Source of the DNA: Clostridium sp. CAG:780
GTDB lineage: Bacteria > Bacillota > Clostridia > TANB77 > CAG-508
Length of the DNA stretch: 49,921 nucleotides
Direction: 5' to 3'
Assembly (NCBI GenBank): GCA_000434195.1
Contig: HF994457.1
Coordinates: forward strand, 1 to 49,921
The position numbers and the translations under genes are program-made. A model generated the notes under the pieces. It was not told the origin of the DNA, did not search any database, and saw only the letters and a list, made by a program, of their open reading frames with translations. Positions 1-7,849 of the stretch are shown in pieces; the stretch's first letter is position 1; each line of letters begins with the position of its first letter.

Positions 1-56
1 ACTTTGTTGCTTTAATTTTTTGAATTAGTAATATAGTTATTATTTTTTTGACATTC

Positions 57-91
57 AAAAAGAACCTAAACTTTTAACAAATTTAGGTTCT
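57..91 (-). terminator. Terminator after the unknown 285-aa gene, possibly bidirectional
   Basis: A perfect 10-bp stem (AGAACCTAAA at 61-70 with TTTAGGTTCT at 82-91) follows the leftward gene ending at 98. On the minus strand it is followed by five T's. On the plus strand it is followed by a T-rich tract, so it could work both ways. Confidence 0.75.
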
Positions 92-97
92 CGTTTT

Positions 98-955
98 TTA
101 TTTTTTACTTTCGTCTCCGCTTGGTAATGCTGGTACGTCTAGTACAATTCTTATTTTCATTATATATTTTATTGTTTGAACAAATTTACTTTGTTTAAAT
201 CTTTGCCATAATGAAGGTTTTACATTTACTCTTGTCTCTTCGTAGTATTGGGTATCTGCTATTGGTGTTTGTTCTTGTATTTTTTCTTCTACTGCTATTT
301 TTTCTGTATTTACAGTTTCTTCTATTTCTTCTCTTGGAGTAGGTATTAGTTTTAGAGCATCTGCAACTTCTATTCCTATATAGCTTAATGCTTTTGATCT
401 ATCTTCAATTCTTTCCATATCTATTTCTATATGTAAGTTTGATTCTAGGTTTGCAATTCTAGCATTTATTAGTTTTAATGCGTCATGATAATTTTGAGAT
501 TTATCTGATTTTGATCTTCCAAGTACTCCTAGTGTTTCTATTATATCTTCTGGGAATTCTGATGAAACTTCTTTTATTGAATCCTTCCATCCATCTTCTT
601 TGTTTACAACAATGCTAAGTACATTTTTTAGTTCTCCTGATAATGCTATGTTCTTTTCTCTTTGTCTTATAAGCTCTTCTATTTGTTTTGTATTTTCTTC
701 AAATTCATTTGTTGCAAATTCAACAAGCCCATAAGCTGCTCTATATACACTACTTGGGAAATTTTTCTTTTTTGGATATTCAATTAAGTACGTCTTAATA
801 GATTCTACTAAATCTTTGAAATATGCATCGTCTTCTAATTGTATTATCTGCTTTTTACTGTTAGGATCTATCATTTTTTGGACTTTTGATATATTTGATA
901 ATATCTTTTCTTCAGTTATTACCATTCTTACATTTACTATGCCAGATTTAGACAT
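98..955 (-). CDS. Hypothetical protein, 285 aa, mostly helical
   Basis: I do not recognise this protein. It is soluble, charged and probably mostly alpha-helical. A Glu-rich linker lies around residues 208-235 and a basic segment (WQRFKQSKF) near the C terminus; no signal peptide or membrane segment is evident. The frame is open 7 codons further upstream to an ATG at 976, but the AGGAGG (minus-strand complement of 964-970) sits 8 nt before the ATG at 955, so the start is MSKSG at 955. It has its own promoter at 1000-1028 and a terminator at 57-91, so it looks monocistronic. The coding call is solid; the function is unknown. Confidence 0.8.
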   Translation of the reverse strand: MSKSGIVNVRMVITEEKILSNISKVQKMIDPNSKKQIIQLEDDAYFKDLVESIKTYLIEYPKKKNFPSSVYRAAYGLVEFATNEFEENTKQIEELIRQREKNIALSGELKNVLSIVVNKEDGWKDSIKEVSSEFPEDIIETLGVLGRSKSDKSQNYHDALKLINARIANLESNLHIEIDMERIEDRSKALSYIGIEVADALKLIPTPREEIEETVNTEKIAVEEKIQEQTPIADTQYYEETRVNVKPSLWQRFKQSKFVQTIKYIMKIRIVLDVPALPSGDESKK

Positions 956-999
956 TGTAAAATTCCTCCTCTTCATATGTTTCGCTATAATATACGCTA

Positions 1000-1028
1000 A
1001 TTATATATTATTCAACAAAAAAATACAA
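1000..1028 (-). promoter_or_regulatory. Sigma-A-type promoter of the unknown 285-aa gene
   Basis: Reading leftward, TTGTAT (1023-1028) and TATAAT (1000-1005) are separated by 17 bp, about 45 bp upstream of the start codon. Confidence 0.65.
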
Positions 1029-1051
1029 TACTTACGGGCAGTTTTTTATTT

Positions 1052-1094
1052 ACACTTTTGTAACATTTTTATTACAAAAGTGTTACAAAAGTGT
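1052..1094. repeat. Inverted and direct repeats of TTACAAAAGTG
   Basis: ACACTTTTGTAACA (1052-1065) is perfectly complementary to TGTTACAAAAGTGT (1081-1094). A further copy of TTACAAAAGTG at 1072-1082 lies in direct repeat with the right arm, 12 bp apart. On the leftward transcript the hairpin is followed by an A-rich rather than a T-rich tract, so it is a poor terminator for the synthetase gene. It also lies 24-66 bp upstream of the -35 element of the next gene, where an operator could sit. Confidence 0.5.
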
Positions 1095-1110
1095 TTTTTC
1101 TTCTTTTTGT

Positions 1111-2964
1111 CTATTTTTTGTTCATTTCAGCGTATCTTTTTATCTTCATTGTTGTTGTTTTTTCGAATTCATCCTTCTTTATTTCAATTTTCTTTACGGC
1201 TTTATATGATGTAAGCTTTTTATTATTCTCTTTTACCTTATCCCATATAATTTTTTGAATATCTTCCTCTGATAAATCTTTGCCATGTAATTCTTCTATC
1301 TTTTTGTAATCAGGAATAATCTTTGCTGTTATTATTAATTCTTTATCTCTTTTATCTTCCTTCTCTTTTTCTCCATATACTAAACATTCTGATATTTCCG
1401 GTATATCATTTAGCATTAGCTCAATTTCTTCTGGATAGATATTTTTTCCGTTTTGTGTTACTATAACGTTTTTACATCTTCCTGTTATATATATGTAACC
1501 ATCTTCGTCGATTCTTCCTATATCTCCAGAATGGAAGTATCCATCTTGTATTGCTTGTTTTGTTGCTTCTTCATCTTCATAGTATCCAAGCATAACTGTT
1601 GGTCCTTTTATTAATAGTTCTCCTTCTCCATTTTCATTTGGATTTAGAACTTTTATTTCTGTGTCTTTTACTGCTTTTCCTGTTGAAGCATATCTTGATG
1701 GTTCAAACTCTGGTGTTAGTGCAGCTATTGGAGCTGTTTCTGTAAGTCCATATCCTTGTAAGAATTCTATGCCAATGTCTTCTACCCATTTACAAATTTT
1801 TGCATCTATTGGAGCTGCTGCTGATACTATTATTCTTAAGTTGCCGCCTAAGTTATCTAATATTTCTTTAAATACCTTTCTCTTGATATCTATGTTTACT
1901 GTTTTCAAAACATTTGTAACATGTATCATAGAGTTAACAATTCCTTCTTTTTTGCTTTTCTTTATAGTTTCATTTATTTTTTTGTATAAGTTTTCAACTA
2001 ATAAAGGAACTGCAAGCATTGCTGTTGGTTTTGCTTCTTGCATATCTGGAATTATATATCTTAATCCTTCACATATTGCAACTGATGAACCTGTTGCAAA
2101 TGGTAGTAAGAAGCCTATTGTTGATTCGTATGTATGGTGTAATGGTAATATAGAGAATAGTCTATCTGCTGGCGTCAATTTTACATATGCAAATACTGCA
2201 TTTATGTTTGCTGCCAAGTTTCTGCTACATATCATTACTCCTTTTGATTTTGAAGTTGTTCCTGATGTGAATATTAACATTTTAAATTCTTCTGGATCAA
2301 TTTCTATATCCATAAATTCTGTGCTTCCAGCGTCAACTATTTCTTTTCCTTCTTTTATTAAATAGTTCATGCCCATATGTTTGTCTACAATGTAGTCATC
2401 AGAATCCATTTCTATGAAATATTTTACTGTTGGAACATTTCCTTCAACCTTTTTTATTGAATCTTTTTTCTTTGCAGAGTATATTACTGCAGTTGCTTTT
2501 GCTCTGTTTATTACATTTTCTAATTCATTATCTGGTAACTCTTTGTCCACTGGTACTACAACTGTATCTCCACAAAGTAAAGTCATGTATGACACATACC
2601 ATTGATATGTTGTTTCACTTACTATTACTACTTTTGCTTTTTTAGGAAGCATTTTTATTAATTTTGTTCCAAATGATACAACATCTTCTCCAAATTGTCT
2701 GTATGTTATTTCTTTGTATGGTTCTTTATGACTTGGCTTTTGAAGAACTAATGTGTTGTCTGCATATTTTTTCATTGATTCTACAAATATGTCTTTTACT
2801 GTTGTAAAAGTTCCTGCATCATATGGTTGTTTTTTGTTTTTCTTTTCCCCTGCTTCTTTTACTTTTTCATAATCAATTTTTACCTTTTCTATATCTGGTA
2901 TGTCATTCATTTCTATTTTTTTTAGTTTAAAGTTTGGTATTTTAAAATCTTTTAATATTCTCAT
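1111..2964 (-). CDS. AMP-binding acyl-CoA/acyl-ACP synthetase
   Basis: This is a 617-aa member of the ANL adenylating superfamily, long-chain acyl-CoA synthetase branch. Family members activate fatty acids with ATP and pass the acyl group to CoA or ACP. The P-loop-like motif IFTSGTTSKSKGVMI is near residue 230, a YGLTETAP-type motif near 405, and the hinge and C-terminal domain carry YFHSGDIGRIDEDGYIYITG and a KNGKNIYPEE-like catalytic lysine region. The length fits the family. It begins 40 nt after the upstream mreB homologue, from GAAAGGAC plus ATG, so the two are probably co-transcribed. Whether the acceptor is CoA or ACP cannot be told from sequence. Confidence 0.88.
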   Translation of the reverse strand: MRILKDFKIPNFKLKKIEMNDIPDIEKVKIDYEKVKEAGEKKNKKQPYDAGTFTTVKDIFVESMKKYADNTLVLQKPSHKEPYKEITYRQFGEDVVSFGTKLIKMLPKKAKVVIVSETTYQWYVSYMTLLCGDTVVVPVDKELPDNELENVINRAKATAVIYSAKKKDSIKKVEGNVPTVKYFIEMDSDDYIVDKHMGMNYLIKEGKEIVDAGSTEFMDIEIDPEEFKMLIFTSGTTSKSKGVMICSRNLAANINAVFAYVKLTPADRLFSILPLHHTYESTIGFLLPFATGSSVAICEGLRYIIPDMQEAKPTAMLAVPLLVENLYKKINETIKKSKKEGIVNSMIHVTNVLKTVNIDIKRKVFKEILDNLGGNLRIIVSAAAPIDAKICKWVEDIGIEFLQGYGLTETAPIAALTPEFEPSRYASTGKAVKDTEIKVLNPNENGEGELLIKGPTVMLGYYEDEEATKQAIQDGYFHSGDIGRIDEDGYIYITGRCKNVIVTQNGKNIYPEEIELMLNDIPEISECLVYGEKEKEDKRDKELIITAKIIPDYKKIEELHGKDLSEEDIQKIIWDKVKENNKKLTSYKAVKKIEIKKDEFEKTTTMKIKRYAEMNKK

Positions 2965-3004
2965 TTTGTAGTCCTTTCTTAAAACATAGGCACAATTTTG
3001 TCCT

Positions 3005-4003
3005 TTATTTTTTTCCTTCTAATGAATCTAAGTTGTCCAATGCTTTGCCTGTTCCTAATGCAACGCAAGATACTGAGTCCTGCGCAACCATTACATTGAT
3101 TCCTGTACGTTCTTGTAATAACTTGTCTAATCCATCTATTAAACATCCTCCACCAGTCATGTATATTCCTCTATCACTTATATCTGCTGAGAGCTCTGGT
3201 GGTGTTTTCTCTAGTATAGAGTGTACAGCTTCTACTATTTGTTCTGCTGATTCTGTCAATGCTTCTAGCATCTCACTTGAATATACTGTTACTGTTTTTG
3301 GCAGACCTGTTATTAGGTCTCTTCCTCTAATTTCCATCTCTGCATCTTGTATTTTTGGATATACACATCCTATATTTATTTTTAAATCTTCGGCTGTTCT
3401 TTCTCCTATTATGATGTTATGCTTTTTCTTTATATATTTTATAATTGCTTCGTCAAACTTGTCTCCTGCAACTTTTATTGAAGTGCTTATTACTGTTCCA
3501 TTAAGAGATAATATTGCAATATCTGTAGTTCCTCCTCCAATATCTACTACCATATTTCCGTATGGTTTTGATATATCCAGTCCTGCACCTATTGCGGCTG
3601 CTAATGGTTCTTCTATTAAATATACTTTTCTTGCTCCTGCTTGTGTTGCTGCATCTATTACAGCTCTTTTTTCCACTTCTGTCACTCTTGAAGGAACACA
3701 TATCATAATTCTTGGTGCAAAAATATATTTTCCGCAGACTTTGTTTATAAAGTATTTTAACATTTTTTCTGTTACTGTATAGTCTGATATTACTCCTTCT
3801 CTTAAAGGTCTCGTAGCTACTATATTTCCGGGTGTTCTTCCCAACATTCTTCTAGCTTCTTTTCCTACTGCTAGAACTTCTCCTGTTTCTTTATCTACTG
3901 CAACTACTGATGGTTCTCTTAAAACTATTCCTTTGCCTTTTACATAAGCAATTACAGTTGCTGTTCCTAAGTCTATTCCTATATCTTGTCCAAAATCAAA
4001 CAT
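3005..4003 (-). CDS. MreB/Mbl-family bacterial actin (first of two)
   Basis: This 332-aa protein is an actin-like MreB-family ATPase. Such proteins form membrane-associated filaments that guide lateral cell-wall synthesis. The phosphate-1 motif DIGIDLGTATVIAYVKGKG is at the N terminus, the phosphate-2 motif MVVDIGGGTTDIAILSL near residue 155, and the adenosine motif YMTGGGCLIDGL near 285. It is distinct from the mreB in the mreBCD operon at 45-46 kb, so the cell has at least two paralogues; this one is likely Mbl- or MreBH-like. GGGAGA precedes the ATG, and a promoter lies at 4044-4072. Transcription probably continues into the acyl synthetase gene. Confidence 0.92.
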   Translation of the reverse strand: MFDFGQDIGIDLGTATVIAYVKGKGIVLREPSVVAVDKETGEVLAVGKEARRMLGRTPGNIVATRPLREGVISDYTVTEKMLKYFINKVCGKYIFAPRIMICVPSRVTEVEKRAVIDAATQAGARKVYLIEEPLAAAIGAGLDISKPYGNMVVDIGGGTTDIAILSLNGTVISTSIKVAGDKFDEAIIKYIKKKHNIIIGERTAEDLKINIGCVYPKIQDAEMEIRGRDLITGLPKTVTVYSSEMLEALTESAEQIVEAVHSILEKTPPELSADISDRGIYMTGGGCLIDGLDKLLQERTGINVMVAQDSVSCVALGTGKALDNLDSLEGKK

Positions 4004-4043
4004 GTGAATCTCCCTTTCAATTTTTTGTTGCGAAACTATTACA

Positions 4044-4072
4044 ATTATATTACATCTTTACGGAAATTTCAA
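4044..4072 (-). promoter_or_regulatory. Sigma-A-type promoter of the solo mreB homologue
   Basis: TTGAAA (4067-4072) and TATAAT (4044-4049) on the minus strand are separated by 17 bp, about 40 bp before the start codon. Confidence 0.75.
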
Positions 4073-4112
4073 ACATTTTTTATAATATTATTAATTTATC
4101 TTTCCAATTTTT

Positions 4113-4150
4113 AAAAAGATGTATAATTTCTTTGTTATTATACATCTTTT
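4113..4150 (-). terminator. Terminator after the small membrane-anchored gene
   Basis: A 13-bp stem (AAAAGATGTATAA at 4114-4126 with TTATACATCTTTT at 4138-4150) lies just downstream of the leftward gene ending at 4170. It ends in a T-run on the minus strand. Confidence 0.75.
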
Positions 4151-4169
4151 CTTCGTTTTCTATTACGTT

Positions 4170-4670
4170 TTATAGTAAATGTTTTATTAAAATAACTGCT
4201 GCTAACAATAAAGCTATTTTAGAAGCTCCATCATTTCCTAAGTCTCCTATTTTTACTAGTTCTGATAGTCCTTCTTTTAGTTCCGCTTTGTCTGTTATTT
4301 GTGCTTGATATTTTACTATATTTTCTGCTCTAAACATCAAGTTAAATTCTTTTTGTTCGCCAACTTTTAATCCATCTACTTCTATATATTTAGTTAATAT
4401 AAGTGTTCCTTTTTTTGATATAAGGTCTATTTTTATGTATTTTGTTCCAATATCTTCTTGACTAACATTTTTAATTTGTCCTTTAATTTGTCCATTTACT
4501 ATTGTTGCTTCTGCTTCATCTATTGTAATTAGCATTTTGTCGTCTTTTATTATTATTCCATCTATTCCTTTATATGATGCTTCTATGTATCCATATGCCG
4601 AAACTGTAACAAACATATATAATAGTACAAGCCATAAAAGGTACATTCCAAAAGTTTTCATTCTTTTCAT
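4170..4670 (-). CDS. Hypothetical exported or membrane-anchored protein, 166 aa
   Basis: I do not recognise this protein. Residues 7-28 form a hydrophobic signal-anchor (MYLLWLVLLYMFVTVSAY). The middle is a polar, beta-rich stretch (KIDLISKKGTLILTKYIEVDG), and the last 16 residues (SKIALLLAAVILIKHL) are hydrophobic, as in a protein held by both ends. The central part resembles the FxLyD/DUF3426-like beta-sandwich style of extracytoplasmic domain, but I would not assign a family. GGAGAA precedes the ATG. It follows lexA on the same strand with a 50-nt gap, ends in a strong terminator, and may share the lexA transcript. Confidence 0.75.
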   Translation of the reverse strand: MKRMKTFGMYLLWLVLLYMFVTVSAYGYIEASYKGIDGIIIKDDKMLITIDEAEATIVNGQIKGQIKNVSQEDIGTKYIKIDLISKKGTLILTKYIEVDGLKVGEQKEFNLMFRAENIVKYQAQITDKAELKEGLSELVKIGDLGNDGASKIALLLAAVILIKHLL

Positions 4671-4720
4671 AATTACTTCTCCATCTTTATTTGTCTTTAC
4701 ATATTATTTTCTGTTGTTTA

Positions 4721-5389
4721 TTACATTTTTCTGAATACACCAGCTACTTTTCCTAATATTTCACAAGTTGGTACTATTATTGGATCCATTGTGCTGTTCT
4801 CAGGTTGTAGTCTTATGTGGTCTTTTTCTTTGTAGAAGGTTTTTACTGTTGCTTCATCCCCTATTAAAGCAACCACTATTTGTCCATTTTCTGCTGTATT
4901 TTGTTTTTTTACAAGTATATAATCTCCGTCTAGTATTCCAGCTTCTATCATGCTCTCTCCTCTAACAGTTAGCATGAAGCATGTGTTGTTTCCTATAAAG
5001 TCAAGTGGAATAGGAAATGTATCTGTTATGTTTTCTACTGCTAGGATCGGAGCTCCCGCTGTTATTTTTCCAATTACAGGTACTTCTACCATTTCTTTTC
5101 CAGTATATACTTCTTTTTCTTCTTTTTTCTCTTCTCCATTTGGACGATATGGTTTTCCACCTTTTAATAGTTGTAGTGTTCTTCCCATTTTATTCTTTCT
5201 AGTTATACGTCCTATTTTCTCTAGTCTTTCCAAGTAAGCATGTACTGTTGCTGTTGATTTTAATCCAACAGCCTTTCCAATTTCTCTTACTGATGGTGAA
5301 TAACCATTTTCTTGTATTTCTTTTTCAATAAATTTTAAAATCGCTTTTTCTCTCTTATTTAACTCATTAGGTCTCTTTTTTCTAGACAT
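4721..5389 (-). CDS. lexA: LexA SOS repressor
   Basis: This 222-aa LexA represses DNA-repair genes and cleaves itself when RecA filaments form. Residues 1-70 hold the winged helix (recognition helix around SVREIGKAVGLKSTATVHAY). The cleavage site is Ala111-Gly112 (KITAGAP), the catalytic Ser146 is in VRGESMIEAG and Lys183 in ATVKTF. The open frame runs 20 codons further upstream, but AGGAGG directly precedes the ATG at 5389, which fixes the start. A 14-bp palindrome overlaps the promoter, so it is probably autoregulated. The next gene upstream on the strand is obg. Confidence 0.95.
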   Translation of the reverse strand: MSRKKRPNELNKREKAILKFIEKEIQENGYSPSVREIGKAVGLKSTATVHAYLERLEKIGRITRKNKMGRTLQLLKGGKPYRPNGEEKKEEKEVYTGKEMVEVPVIGKITAGAPILAVENITDTFPIPLDFIGNNTCFMLTVRGESMIEAGILDGDYILVKKQNTAENGQIVVALIGDEATVKTFYKEKDHIRLQPENSTMDPIIVPTCEILGKVAGVFRKM

Positions 5390-5420
5390 TATTATTCCTC
5401 CTAAATTATTTTCTGCAATC

Positions 5421-5449
5421 ATAATATCATAAAAGAAACAAAATGTCAA
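5421..5449 (-). promoter_or_regulatory. lexA promoter
   Basis: A consensus TTGACA (minus-strand complement of 5444-5449) is followed 17 bp later by TATTAT (5421-5426). The -35 hexamer overlaps the palindrome at 5447-5460. Confidence 0.85.
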
Positions 5450-5460
5450 ACAAAAGTTTG
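5447..5460. promoter_or_regulatory. Probable LexA operator (divergent SOS box)
   Basis: CAAACAAAAGTTTG is a perfect 14-bp palindrome overlapping the lexA -35 element. It has the half-site geometry of the Gram-positive SOS box (GAAC, 4 bp, GTTC) with AAAC/GTTT half-sites. Position and symmetry support autoregulation; the sequence departs from the Bacillus consensus. Confidence 0.6.
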
Positions 5461-5483
5461 TAAATTTTAAAAAATGTTTTGTA

Positions 5484-6758
5484 TTAGTCTTCCCATTCTA
5501 ATAAATAGTCTACAACTTTTACTGTGTCTCCTTCTTTTACTCCCGCTTCTTTTAATTTTTGGTTTATACCCAATTCTTCTAATTTTCTCTGGAAGTAGTA
5601 TAAAGATTCGTTGTCTTCCATATTTACTTTTCTCATTATTTCTCTTATTACTGGACCATCCACAACAAAAATATCTTCTTCTTTCTTTATTGTAAATGGT
5701 TCTGTTTCTTCTAATTTATAAACTTTCTTTTTAGCTGTTATTTCTATTAATTCTTCTTTTGGAAGTGTCTTTAATAGTTTTGAAACTTCTGCCATTAATT
5801 CTTTTATTCCTTCACCTGTTGCAGCAGAGATTTTAAATATTTCTAGATTTTTTTCTTTTGCAAGTTTTTCTAATTCTTTATACATATTTTCATCTTGCAT
5901 TATATCAGCTTTGTTAGCAACTATTATTTGTTTTCTTGTTGCTAACTTTTTGCTATATTTTTCTAGCTCTTTATTTATTGTATAGAAATCGTCTACTGGA
6001 TTTCTTCCTTCTGAACCAGACACATCTATTACGTGTAACAATAATCTTGTTCTTTCTATATGTCTTAAGAACTGTATTCCAAGTCCTGTTCCCTCACTTG
6101 CACCTTCGATCAGTCCTGGAATGTCTGCTATTACAAAGCTATCTCCATATTCTGCTTTTACTACTCCTAAATTTGGCTCTAATGTTGTAAAATGATAATC
6201 CGCAATTTTTGGAGTTGCTGCTGTTACGATTGATAGTATTGTTGATTTTCCTACACTTGGATAGCCAATCAATCCTACATCTGCCAATAGTTTTAGCTCT
6301 AGTATTAACTCTTTTTCTTCTCCTTCTTCTCCTGCTTGTGAAAACCTAGGAGCTTGTCTTGTTGAAGTAGCAAAATGGCAATTTCCTTTACCACCTCTAC
6401 CACCTTTTAACAATAATTCCACTTGTCCTTTTTCTGACAAATCTGCTAAAACTTCTCCTGTTTGTGCATCTTTGATTATTGTCCCTATTGGAACTTTTAT
6501 ATGAATATCCTCTCCACTTTTTCCAAATTTACGAGCACCTTCACCATTTTTTCCACTTTCTGCTTTAAATTTCTTTTTGTATCTAAATTCTAAAAGTGTA
6601 TTTGAATCTGGATCAACTTCAAAATAGACATCTCCACCTTTTCCGCCATCTCCACCATCTGGTCCACCTGCTGCTATATATTTTTCTCTTCTAAACGATA
6701 CTGCACCGTTTCCGCCTTTTCCTGCAGAGGCATAAATTTTTACATAGTCTGTAAACAT
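5484..6758 (-). CDS. obg: Obg/CgtA GTPase
   Basis: This 424-aa Obg is an essential GTPase that binds the 50S subunit and links ribosome assembly with stress and sporulation signalling. The Gly-rich Obg fold covers about residues 1-158 (AGKGGNGAVSFRREKYIAAG). In the G domain, G1 is GYPSVGKST, G3 DIPGLIEGA and G4 NKAD. A C-terminal OCT domain follows at about 345-424. G1 has Ser where NVGKS is usual. An AAGGAG site lies somewhat far (13 nt) from the ATG. The gene follows trpS by about 57 nt and precedes lexA. Usually obg follows rpmA directly; here trpS and a glycosyltransferase gene intervene. Confidence 0.95.
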   Translation of the reverse strand: MFTDYVKIYASAGKGGNGAVSFRREKYIAAGGPDGGDGGKGGDVYFEVDPDSNTLLEFRYKKKFKAESGKNGEGARKFGKSGEDIHIKVPIGTIIKDAQTGEVLADLSEKGQVELLLKGGRGGKGNCHFATSTRQAPRFSQAGEEGEEKELILELKLLADVGLIGYPSVGKSTILSIVTAATPKIADYHFTTLEPNLGVVKAEYGDSFVIADIPGLIEGASEGTGLGIQFLRHIERTRLLLHVIDVSGSEGRNPVDDFYTINKELEKYSKKLATRKQIIVANKADIMQDENMYKELEKLAKEKNLEIFKISAATGEGIKELMAEVSKLLKTLPKEELIEITAKKKVYKLEETEPFTIKKEEDIFVVDGPVIREIMRKVNMEDNESLYYFQRKLEELGINQKLKEAGVKEGDTVKVVDYLLEWED

Positions 6759-6815
6759 ATTATCTTTCTTGCTCCTTACTTTTAATCTCTTTTTTTACTC
6801 AACAGATTATCTCTG

Positions 6816-7829
6816 TTAAGCGAAATAATCTAATTTCATTGCTCTCTTCACTTTTTTCATTGTTTCTTGCGCTTCTTTTCTAGCTTTTTGAGTTCCTTCT
6901 ATTAAGATTTTATCCACTAGTTCTGGATGCTCTTCATAATATTTTCTTTTTTCTCTTATAGGTTCTAATGTTTTTATGATGTTTTGTGCTAGTTGTTTTT
7001 TACAAGCTACACATCCTCTAGTTCCGGCTCTACATTCTTTGCAAACGTTTTCGTATTCTTCTTTTTCTGTAAATAGTTGATGATAATATGCAACCATACA
7101 TACATCTGGATCTCCTAAATCATCTTTCTTTATTCTCTTAGGATCTGTGACAGCACTCATTACTTTTCTTGTAATTTCTTCTGGTGAGTCTGATAAATAA
7201 ATAGCATTTCCTAAAGATTTACCCATTTTTACATTTCCATCTAATCCTTTTATTCTTTTGCCTGAAGATAGAATTGCCTCTGGTTCTATTAATACTTCTC
7301 CATATATAGAGTTAAACTTTCTTACTATTTCTCTACATTGTTCTATCAATGGAAGTTGGTCCTCTCCTACTGGAACTAATTCTCCACTAAACGCTGTTAT
7401 ATCTCCAGCTTGGCTTACAGGATAACCTAAAAATCCATATGTTACGCTTTCTCCAAATAGTTCTCTTTTTTGTGCTATTTCTGTTTTTACTGTTGGGTTT
7501 CTTTCTAGTCTGGCTATTGTTACTAGGTTAGAATAGAATACTGTAAGTTCTGCTATTTCTGGTATCATAGATTGTATAAATATTGTTGACTTTTCTGGAT
7601 CTATTCCTACTGATAAATAATCCATTACTACTTCTCTTACATTTTTTCTTACTTTATCTGGATTATTAAAGTTGTCTGTTAATGCTTGAACATCTGCTAC
7701 TAATATGTATGGATCATATAACCCTGAATTCTGCATTTCAACTCTTTTCTGTAAAGATCCAAAGTAATGACCTATATGTAATCTTCCTGTTGGTCTATCT
7801 CCTGTTAATATTCTCTTTTTATTTCCCAT
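6816..7829 (-). CDS. trpS: Tryptophanyl-tRNA synthetase with Fe-S-type cysteine motif
   Basis: This 337-aa class Ic synthetase charges tRNA-Trp. The signature sequences are HIGH (18-21) and KMGKS (201-205). Cys244, Cys266, Cys273 and Cys276 form C-x21-C-x6-C-x2-C, nearly the C-x22-C-x6-C-x2-C that binds a [4Fe-4S] cluster in Thermotoga maritima TrpRS; Cys263 is an extra one. The open frame starts at a GTG at 7838, but GGGAAAG is well placed for the ATG at 7829, so I take MGNKK. No T-box leader is visible, and the gene runs on from the glycosyltransferase gene 20 nt upstream. Confidence 0.95.
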   Translation of the reverse strand: MGNKKRILTGDRPTGRLHIGHYFGSLQKRVEMQNSGLYDPYILVADVQALTDNFNNPDKVRKNVREVVMDYLSVGIDPEKSTIFIQSMIPEIAELTVFYSNLVTIARLERNPTVKTEIAQKRELFGESVTYGFLGYPVSQAGDITAFSGELVPVGEDQLPLIEQCREIVRKFNSIYGEVLIEPEAILSSGKRIKGLDGNVKMGKSLGNAIYLSDSPEEITRKVMSAVTDPKRIKKDDLGDPDVCMVAYYHQLFTEKEEYENVCKECRAGTRGCVACKKQLAQNIIKTLEPIREKRKYYEEHPELVDKILIEGTQKARKEAQETMKKVKRAMKLDYFA

Positions 7830-7849
7830 AATAATCACTTTCCCTTCTC

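Noticed and set aside
1661..2365. Long plus-strand frames opposite the synthetase, and similar ones opposite mreB, lexA, pbp2, spoIIE and uvrC
   Set aside because: They mirror real genes in AT-rich, codon-biased DNA, have no ribosome binding sites and encode Ser/Phe/Leu-rich nonsense.
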